Shown: piece after piece, positions 57,799-64,000 of the stretch
How the letters are laid out: each line of letters opens with the position of its first letter
How positions within the stretch are numbered: position 1 is the stretch's first letter
Assembly (NCBI GenBank): GCA_013141115.1
Contig: JABFRP010000001.1
Span: 728,376-792,375 of the forward strand
Length of the DNA stretch: 64,000 nucleotides
From: Ferruginibacter sp.
GTDB lineage: Bacteria > Bacteroidota > Bacteroidia > Chitinophagales > Chitinophagaceae
Direction of reading: 5' to 3'
Notes under the pieces: model-generated
Told to the model about the DNA's origin: nothing
The model's input: only the letters and a program-made list of their open reading frames with translations
Database searches by the model: none
Made by a program: the position numbers and the translations under genes

Positions 57799-58077
57799 AT
57801 GGAAAAGACAAATAACAAATGGTACAAAAGATTGGGCTGGGCAGGTATAGTCCTTTGCGGCTTATGCTGTGCATTACCCATAATAGGAACAGCCATAGGT
57901 ATAGCTTCATTAACTGCTCTTTCTTTTTACCTGGAAAAGATAGGTATACTTGCCTTAGGGCTTGCTGCATTCTTCTTTTCGTATGCCTTATACAATAAAC
58001 GAAAGAAGGCAAAATCCTGTACAACAAGTTGCGACACTAGTTGTGATTGTAAAACTGAAAATGCAGTTCGGGACTAA
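57799..58077 (+). CDS. MerT/MerF-like small metal membrane protein
   Basis: 92 residues from ATG 57799 (TTG 57793 also possible). Two membrane helices: AGIVLCGLCCALPIIGTAIG with a CC pair within TM1, and IGILALGLAAFFFSYALY, then a Cys-rich tail SCTTSCDTSCDCK. The Cys pair in TM1 and the tail fit MerT/MerF-like transport of Hg(II) or another soft metal. It is co-regulated with the preceding gene by the MerR promoter. No merA or merB is present in the window. Confidence 0.6.
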   Translation: MEKTNNKWYKRLGWAGIVLCGLCCALPIIGTAIGIASLTALSFYLEKIGILALGLAAFFFSYALYNKRKKAKSCTTSCDTSCDCKTENAVRD

Positions 58078-58189
58078 TGCTGCGATTTTTTGCTTACCAT
58101 ATGGAGATTACTGGAGGTCTAATACTCTGGAACCATGCTTTTAAATTCGAAATGGAGCCCAGAGAGCTTTCGATATCGGTAAAAAGTCG

Positions 58190-58266
58190 AATAGTGGGCT
58201 ATTTTTGCAACAATGTGCCATTTTAATACATAGGTTTTAATCAAAATTGTAAAATAACCCACTATT
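58190..58266. repeat. Distant inverted repeat upstream of DUF6660-like gene
   Basis: AATAGTGGGCTATTTT at 58190-58205 pairs with AAAATAACCCACTATT at 58251-58266 with a single mismatch. TATTTTTG at 58200-58207 is a TAnnTTTG match inside the left arm, so one arm could overlap a promoter. The gene starts 10 bases after the right arm. Confidence 0.6.
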
Positions 58267-58275
58267 TTCGCAATA

Positions 58276-58593
58276 ATGAAAATTTTCGCATTCATAATGG
58301 CTATTACAATATTGATATTAAGTGTCATGCCATGTATGGATGGGGGTTTTACAAATAATGGTGAAGCGAAAACAGAAATTTCGAAAGCCGAAAATCAGCC
58401 GGAACATAGCGATAGTGATGATTGTTCGCCTTTTTGTAATTGTTCCTGCTGTTCAGCATCCGTTATCCATCAGGTAATATTTTATAACTATTTAGCTAAG
58501 CCTTTAATCCCGGCAAAAAAATATTCCATTTATAATCTTTCTTCTTATTCAGATATTTCTTTCTCTATTTGGCAACCTCCAAAAGTAGCTTAA
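58276..58593 (+). CDS. DUF6660-like Cys-rich secreted protein
   Basis: 105 residues. N-terminal signal-like helix with PCMDGGFTNNGE, then DDCSPFCNCSCCSASVIHQV and a C-terminal part ending IWQPPKVA. Position before a CusA and the cysteine cluster match DUF6660 proteins of Bacteroidota. Function unknown, metal binding likely. Confidence 0.65.
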   Translation: MKIFAFIMAITILILSVMPCMDGGFTNNGEAKTEISKAENQPEHSDSDDCSPFCNCSCCSASVIHQVIFYNYLAKPLIPAKKYSIYNLSSYSDISFSIWQPPKVA

Positions 58594-58670
58594 TTACTTC
58601 CTAATTGAATTTGCTGCATGTCCTTGTATGACCTGTATAGCATTTTAATTCATTCTTATCAATTTCAAAA

Positions 58671-58817
58671 ATGATAAGTAATAAGAAGTCCAAAAAGCCT
58701 AGACAGCATTTGGCAATCAGCGTAATTAAATTCATTGTTATAGGCTTGTGTGCTGCTATTCTTTTATTAGCAATCGCCGATAGAATATTGCATGTCTTTA
58801 AGCATATAACTAAATAA
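58671..58817 (+). CDS. 48-residue single-pass membrane protein
   Basis: MISNKKSKKPRQHLAISVIK, then FIVIGLCAAILLLAIADRIL and HVFKHITK. A basic N-terminus precedes one transmembrane helix with a single Cys; the tail has two His. It ends eight bases before the CusA-TolC fusion and may be its small accessory subunit. Coding status rests on the hydrophobic profile and the tight spacing. Confidence 0.5.
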   Translation: MISNKKSKKPRQHLAISVIKFIVIGLCAAILLLAIADRILHVFKHITK

Positions 58818-58824
58818 AAAATTC

Positions 58825-61800
58825 ATGATAAATAAGATCATCCAATTTTCAGTAAACAATAAATTAATAACGGGGGTACTGTTGGGTATTTTTATAATTT
58901 GGGGTATTTACTCTTCCACCCAGTTAAGTGTGGATGCCCTGCCGGATGTTACCAACAACCAGGTACAGGTAATCACCACCAGCCCCAACCTTGCTACACA
59001 GGAGGTAGAACAATTCATCACCTATCCTTTAGAAACACAGTTTAAATCATTGCAGGGATTGGTGGAATTAAGAAGTATCAGCCGCAGCGGCCTCTCTGTT
59101 ATCACCATTGTATTTAAGGATAATATGCCGATCAATATTAGCAGGCAGCTGGTAGCAGAAAAAATAAAAATTGCGCAGGAAAATATCCCCAAAGAATATG
59201 GACAGCCCGACCTGATACCACCCACCACAGGCTTGGGAGAGATCTATCAATATGTACTTGTGCCTAAAAAAGGCTTTGAGGAGAAATTTACTTCAATGGA
59301 TTTGCGTACCATACAGGACTGGATCGTAAAACGTCAGCTCTTAGGTACTGCAGGCGTGGTAGATGTGAGCAGCTTTGGAGGTAAGTTAAAACAATATGAA
59401 GTAAGTGTTAAACCTGAAAGATTGGCGGCGATGAACCTTACTTTGATAGATGTATACAATGCCTTACAAAAAAATAATTCCAATACAGGGGGCAGCTATA
59501 TCGATAAAGGGCCCAATATTTATTTTATCAGGGGTGAGGGTTTGATTGGAAATTTAGAAGACATTAATAAAATAGTAGTTAGAAATACCAATGGTATACC
59601 TGTATTGATAAAGGATATCGGTACAGTTGATTTTGGTTTTGCTCCACGTTACGGAGCCATGACCAGGAATGGAAAAGGCGAAACTGTAGGAGGTGTGGTG
59701 CTGATGCAAAAAGGAGAAAATGCTGTAAAAGTCATTGAACGGGTAAAAGAAAAAATGCAGACCATTGAAAAATATTTACCGGAAGGATTAAGCATTGATG
59801 TTTTTGTTGACAGAACAAAGTTAATTGACCGGACAGTGAGCACCGTAAGTACTAATCTGCTGGAAGGTGCATTAATTGTAATCTTTGTTTTGGTTGTTTT
59901 TCTTGGCAATTTCAGGGCGGGATTGATAGTAGCAAGTGTAATTCCTTTGGCAATGCTTTTTGCTGTTGCCATGATGAATTTATTTGGTGTCAGTGCTAAC
60001 CTGATGAGTATGGGGGCATTGGATTTTGGTTTGATAGTGGATGGTGCTGTGATTGTTGTAGAAAGCTTATTACACAAATTTTCTCAGCAATTCAGGAATC
60101 AGAAATTATCACAGGCGCAAATGGACGCAGAAGTTACCGAAGGCAGCAGCAAAATAATGAGCAGTGCGGTATTTGGCCAGATCATTATCCTGATAGTATA
60201 TATTCCTATTTTTGCATTGCGTGGTATTGAAGGAAAAATGTTTACGCCCATGGCGCAAACAGTAAGTTTCGCCATTATCGGCGCTTTGCTTTTATCCATT
60301 ACTTATGTACCGCTGATGAGCAGCCTTTTTCTCAATAAGAAAATTGCAGCTCATGATACTTTTACTGATAAGGCTATCAAATGGCTGGTGAGTATATATC
60401 AGCCGGTATTAATTAAAATACTTAAATACAGAATTCCTGTTCTTATTGTCACCATTGCAGTTTTTATTTCATCAATATTTGTTTTCAATTCATTGGGGGG
60501 TGAATTTATTCCCGAATTAGACGAAGGTGATTTTGCAACAAACTTTACCATCCGCCAGGGAAGCAGCTTACCCCAAACCATTGAGGTAGGTACACAATTA
60601 GAAAAAATTGCACTTAGTTTTCCGGAAGTAAAAGAAGCCGTAAGCAAGATTGGCACCAGTGAAGTGCCTACCGACCCTATGCCGATTGAAAGTGCAGATT
60701 TACTAATGGTACTGAAAGATAAAAAGGAATGGACAACTGCAAAAAGCAAAGAAGAACTGGCTGAAAAAATGAGTGAGAAAATGGCTGCCATTCCTGGTGT
60801 AAACTTATCTTTTGAGCAGCCCATTCAAATGCGCTTTAATGAATTAATTGCAGGGGTAAAAAGCGATATCGCCATAAAAATATTTGGTGATGATTTAGAT
60901 AAATTATTTGTAAAGGGCAATGAAACAAGCAAACTAATCGAGAAGATTAACGGACTTACGGATATTAAGGTAGAGCAGGTGGTTGGTATGCCGCAACTGG
61001 TAGTTAAATACAACCGGAATAAAATTGCGCAATATGGTTTAAATATCAGCGATGTAAATGCAATACTCAATACAGCTTATGCAGGTGGCTATGCAGGCGT
61101 GGTATATGAAGGCGAAAAGAAATTTGATTTGGTGGTACGTATAGCAAAAAATCCGAACACCGATGCTGATGTGTTAAGGGCACTTTTAATTCCATTACCC
61201 AACGGTAAACAAATACCATTGAATGAAATTGCTGATGTAAACTTTATTGCCAGTCCTGCACAAATAAGCCGTGATGATGCGGAAAGAAGGATTGTGGTGG
61301 AAGCCAATGTAAGAGGCAGGGATGTGGAGAGCGTTGTAAAAGAAATCCAGCAAACCCTGGATGCAAAATTAAAATTGCCCGTAGGGTATTTTATTACTTA
61401 CGGTGGGCAGTTTCAAAATTTACAGGAAGCAAAAGGCCGCTTACAACTTGCGGTACCTGTTGCTTTGTTGCTTATCTTCTTTTTACTTTTCCTGACTTTT
61501 CGTTCTGCAAAAGAATCCATCATTATTTTCTCTGCTATTCCGTTGGCTGCCGTTGGTGGTATCCTTGCTTTGTGGATCAGGGGAATGAATTTCAGTATTT
61601 CTGCCGGGGTTGGTTTTATTGCATTGTTTGGAGTAGCAGTTTTAAACGGGATTGTTTTAATCAGTTACTATAACCGTTTAAAAGGCGAAGGAGAAGTAGA
61701 TGTTGTTAAACAAATTTTAAGAGGAAGTGCGGCTCGTTTAAGACCGGTATTGGCTACTGCAGCCGTTGCCTCATTAGGATTTTTACCAATGGCATTCAGT

Positions 61801-63138
61801 ACAAGTGCGGGTGCAGAAGTACAAAAACCTTTAGCCACTGTTGTTATCGGTGGGTTGGTTTCATCTACCTTTTTGACACTTTTTGTATTGCCTGTTTTAT
61901 ACAGTTTATTTTATTTAAAAAGAAAAAAGAAAATGAAAGTCAATATCAACGCAACATTATTATTGCTCCTCATTTTTTTTACAACTGGTTTTAACGTAAA
62001 AGCACAAACTCAAACTTTGTCATTACAAAATGCGTTGGAACTGGCCATTAAAAATTATCCTGCAATTCAACAGGCGGCATTGCAAACGCAACAACAACAG
62101 GCGCTCACCGGTACTGCCACTATTTTAGATCCTTTCAATATCAATACTGGCTTTGGCCAGATAAACAGCAAAGTAACTGACTATAATGTAGGTCTCGCAC
62201 AGGGGTTTAAATTACCTGGTGCTTACAAAGCCGGTAAAGATGTATTGCAACAAAATGTAACACTGGCAAAGCGCTACGAAGCGGTTACAAAAAATGAGCT
62301 GGTGCGTAATGTTTCTATTGCTTATTATAATTGGCTGTACAGTTGGCAGCAATATAATTTAATGTTACAAACGGATAGTATTTATGCCGATTATGAAAAG
62401 TATGCCAATAAAAAATACCAGGTAGGTGAAAGTAACAAACTGGAAAAAATTAATGCCTCACTTCAGCGAAAGGATTTACAGTTGCAATTATCGAAGGCAA
62501 AAACCGGAATTGATTATTATTTAGCTGACCTCCAAAAATGGATACAAACAAGCGAACAGTACCAGGCTCCGGCAATTTATACTGCTTTGCCCGAAATTAA
62601 TTTGGGTGATAGCAGTTTGGTAAGCAAACATCCTGCGCTGCAATTTTTACAACAACAAGTTATCGCAAAGGAATTATTGGTTAAAGCCGAAAAAGCAAAG
62701 GGTCAACCATCCTTTAATTTGGGTGTAAATGTGCAAAGCCTGGATAAACAAAACCAGTTTTATTATGGAAGCGTTGGTATTAATATTCCCTTATTTAAAA
62801 ATGGGGTAAAGGCACGAACACAAGCCGCAAAAATTGAAACTGAAATTGCAAAAAAAGAACTGGATAAAAATCAACAGGAAATTGCTACGCTTTTTTTACA
62901 GCAAAATCAATTGCAGCAGCAAAACCTGGAGCAGGTAAAATATTATCAAACAGAAGGTTTACCAATGGCTGAAAGTATCATCAATGCCGCACAACGCAGT
63001 TATAAAGCAGGTGATATTGGGTATATTGAATACATCCAAAACATCAAAGATGCGGTGAAAATAAAAACTGATTATTTGATTGCACTCAATAATTACAATC
63101 AAACCATTATCCAGCTCAACTATTTACTAAATCGTTAA
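58825..63138 (+). CDS. CusA-type RND pump fused to TolC-type outer membrane channel
   Basis: 1437 residues. Residues 1-1035 are a complete heavy-metal RND permease (LSVDALPDVTNNQVQVI, FGLIVDGAVIVVESLLH near 400, GGEFIPELDEGDFATNF near 560, RPVLATAAVASLGFLP near 980). In the same frame residues 1037-1437 form a TolC-like channel that begins with its own signal-like segment (MKVNINATLLLLLIFFTTGF) and continues with LQNALELAIKNYPAIQ and coiled-coil helices. Such CzcA/CusA-TolC fusions are common in Bacteroidota. The adaptor gene follows 13 bases on. Confidence 0.88.
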   Translation: MINKIIQFSVNNKLITGVLLGIFIIWGIYSSTQLSVDALPDVTNNQVQVITTSPNLATQEVEQFITYPLETQFKSLQGLVELRSISRSGLSVITIVFKDNMPINISRQLVAEKIKIAQENIPKEYGQPDLIPPTTGLGEIYQYVLVPKKGFEEKFTSMDLRTIQDWIVKRQLLGTAGVVDVSSFGGKLKQYEVSVKPERLAAMNLTLIDVYNALQKNNSNTGGSYIDKGPNIYFIRGEGLIGNLEDINKIVVRNTNGIPVLIKDIGTVDFGFAPRYGAMTRNGKGETVGGVVLMQKGENAVKVIERVKEKMQTIEKYLPEGLSIDVFVDRTKLIDRTVSTVSTNLLEGALIVIFVLVVFLGNFRAGLIVASVIPLAMLFAVAMMNLFGVSANLMSMGALDFGLIVDGAVIVVESLLHKFSQQFRNQKLSQAQMDAEVTEGSSKIMSSAVFGQIIILIVYIPIFALRGIEGKMFTPMAQTVSFAIIGALLLSITYVPLMSSLFLNKKIAAHDTFTDKAIKWLVSIYQPVLIKILKYRIPVLIVTIAVFISSIFVFNSLGGEFIPELDEGDFATNFTIRQGSSLPQTIEVGTQLEKIALSFPEVKEAVSKIGTSEVPTDPMPIESADLLMVLKDKKEWTTAKSKEELAEKMSEKMAAIPGVNLSFEQPIQMRFNELIAGVKSDIAIKIFGDDLDKLFVKGNETSKLIEKINGLTDIKVEQVVGMPQLVVKYNRNKIAQYGLNISDVNAILNTAYAGGYAGVVYEGEKKFDLVVRIAKNPNTDADVLRALLIPLPNGKQIPLNEIADVNFIASPAQISRDDAERRIVVEANVRGRDVESVVKEIQQTLDAKLKLPVGYFITYGGQFQNLQEAKGRLQLAVPVALLLIFFLLFLTFRSAKESIIIFSAIPLAAVGGILALWIRGMNFSISAGVGFIALFGVAVLNGIVLISYYNRLKGEGEVDVVKQILRGSAARLRPVLATAAVASLGFLPMAFSTSAGAEVQKPLATVVIGGLVSSTFLTLFVLPVLYSLFYLKRKKKMKVNINATLLLLLIFFTTGFNVKAQTQTLSLQNALELAIKNYPAIQQAALQTQQQQALTGTATILDPFNINTGFGQINSKVTDYNVGLAQGFKLPGAYKAGKDVLQQNVTLAKRYEAVTKNELVRNVSIAYYNWLYSWQQYNLMLQTDSIYADYEKYANKKYQVGESNKLEKINASLQRKDLQLQLSKAKTGIDYYLADLQKWIQTSEQYQAPAIYTALPEINLGDSSLVSKHPALQFLQQQVIAKELLVKAEKAKGQPSFNLGVNVQSLDKQNQFYYGSVGINIPLFKNGVKARTQAAKIETEIAKKELDKNQQEIATLFLQQNQLQQQNLEQVKYYQTEGLPMAESIINAAQRSYKAGDIGYIEYIQNIKDAVKIKTDYLIALNNYNQTIIQLNYLLNR

Positions 63139-63151
63139 AAGAATTTCAATA

Positions 63152-64000
63152 ATGAAAAATATATTTATAATACTATTCACTTTGTTTGCTGCAATCACTT
63201 CCTGTAAAAACAAAGCAACAGAGACAAAGACAGCATCATTGACAAAAGATAGTACTGCAACTAAGGAAGGACCAGTTGCTCCCACTGTAGTGGAACTTAC
63301 TGATGACCAAATAAAGGCCATTGGTTTACAAACGGGCAGTATGGAGCAACGTAATTTAAAATCCACTTTAAAAGTAAATGGCAAGCTAACCTTGCCACCG
63401 CAAAATCAGGCACAGGTAAGTATTCTAACGGGAGGTATTGTAAAAACCATTGACGTTACCGAAGGGACATTTGTAAAGCAGGGACAAACACTTGCTACTA
63501 TTGTAAACAATGAAGTGATACAGTTGCAGCAGGATTATTTAGAAAACAAATCGCAATTGGTTTACCTGCAGGAAGAATTTAAACGTCAGAAAGATTTACA
63601 GGAAGACCGCATCAATGCAACCAAAACATTACAACAGGTGCAAAATGAATTGGGGATGGCCCAGGCAAAACAGAAAGGCTTACAAACGAAATTGCAATTG
63701 CTGGGTATTAATGCAGCTAATATCAGTACTTCCAATTTTACCAATCGTATTGCAGTAGCGGCACCTATAAGTGGGTTTGTGCATCATATCAATTTAACGA
63801 TGGGGAAATTTGCCGATGCCAATACTGTTTTGTTTGATATTGTTGATAATCGTTTTCTGCACCTCGACCTGACGCTTTTTGAAAAGGACATCGCTAAAGT
63901 AAAAATTGGAAACAAAATAGTATTTACCGATGCCAATGATGCTTCTCATACGCATGCTGCAACTGTTTTTGCATTAAACAAGTCTTTTGAAGATAACCAG
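63152..64000 (+). CDS. RND periplasmic adaptor (CusB/CzcB type, partial at right edge)
   Basis: About 283 residues before the window ends. Lipoprotein signal ending AAITSCKN. The membrane-fusion pattern follows: VSILTGGIVKTIDVTEGTFV, KQGQTLATIVNNEVIQLQQD, a helical hairpin, and AVAAPISGFVHHINLTMGKF. It has no HMBD, unlike the two adaptors near 42000, and would serve the fusion pump just upstream. Confidence 0.85.
   Translation, partial: MKNIFIILFTLFAAITSCKNKATETKTASLTKDSTATKEGPVAPTVVELTDDQIKAIGLQTGSMEQRNLKSTLKVNGKLTLPPQNQAQVSILTGGIVKTIDVTEGTFVKQGQTLATIVNNEVIQLQQDYLENKSQLVYLQEEFKRQKDLQEDRINATKTLQQVQNELGMAQAKQKGLQTKLQLLGINAANISTSNFTNRIAVAAPISGFVHHINLTMGKFADANTVLFDIVDNRFLHLDLTLFEKDIAKVKIGNKIVFTDANDASHTHAATVFALNKSFEDNQ

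Noticed and set aside
1-64000. CRISPR arrays, rRNA, tRNA or insertion sequences
   Set aside because: I saw no regular spacer-repeat arrays, no rRNA-like sequence, no tRNA cloverleaf and no transposase; a computed scan would be needed to exclude small tRNA genes fully.

Overview
The window looks like chromosome of a Bacteroidota member, most likely Chitinophagaceae or a close relative. The signs are a SusC/SusD pair with a TlpA-like lipoprotein partner, DUF6520- and DUF6660-like small secreted proteins, HYC_CC_PP-type proteins, a TraE (DUF4134) conjugation protein, AT-rich spacers and several TAnnTTTG-type promoter boxes. The assignment rests on gene content alone.

Region 1 (1-7260, mostly minus strand) is one end of an integrative conjugative element: an RteC-like protein, a small membrane protein, TraE, a DUF1896-like protein and a very large N6-adenine methylase/SNF2-type helicase that runs off the left edge. 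Tandem 11-bp repeats lie just upstream of the next gene. Region 2 (7258-18500) is a defence island: an AlbA_2/Schlafen-type ATPase, a complete Gabija pair (GajA OLD-family nuclease and GajB UvrD-like helicase), two tandem DUF262 (GmrSD-like) proteins, and a converging gene with a cyclotransferase-like motif whose 5' end is broken by a probable one-base homopolymer indel. A strong 107-nt nested hairpin follows.

Region 3 (19000-31800) holds a TlpA-SusC-SusD operon facing a DUF6520/MauE/AraC/AraC/PLP-enzyme-GNAT fusion set on the other strand, then a STAS-like protein and a cytosolic histidine kinase/NarL response regulator pair.

Region 4 (31900-64000, almost all plus strand) is a very large copper/silver resistance cluster. 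It contains two CPx P-type ATPases (CPH and CPC types), two CusA-type RND pumps (one split into two ORFs, one fused to TolC), a separate TolC, three CusB adaptors, two multicopper oxidases (one fused to heavy-metal-binding domains and a CopB-like barrel), HYC_CC_PP proteins, DUF3347 proteins, a haem-binding-domain protein, a CopZ-like chaperone, an AraC regulator with a Cys-x-x-Cys N-terminus, a MerR regulator with a small mer-like pair, Met-rich and His-rich secreted proteins, and about ten copies of the YTCPMHP...CPxCGM metal-binding domain. Periplasmic proteins would bind and oxidise Cu(I), CopZ and the ATPases clear the cytosol, and the CusABC pumps export from the periplasm.

Features I think are new or under-described: a two-hairpin RNA element with a compensatory base change in front of two heavy-metal-binding-domain genes; two tiny ORFs ending in RKKxCCK; a 21-bp-period direct-repeat operator; the split CusA; the tandem DUF262 module next to Gabija; and an HhH plus PD-(D/E)XK-like protein inside the copper cluster.
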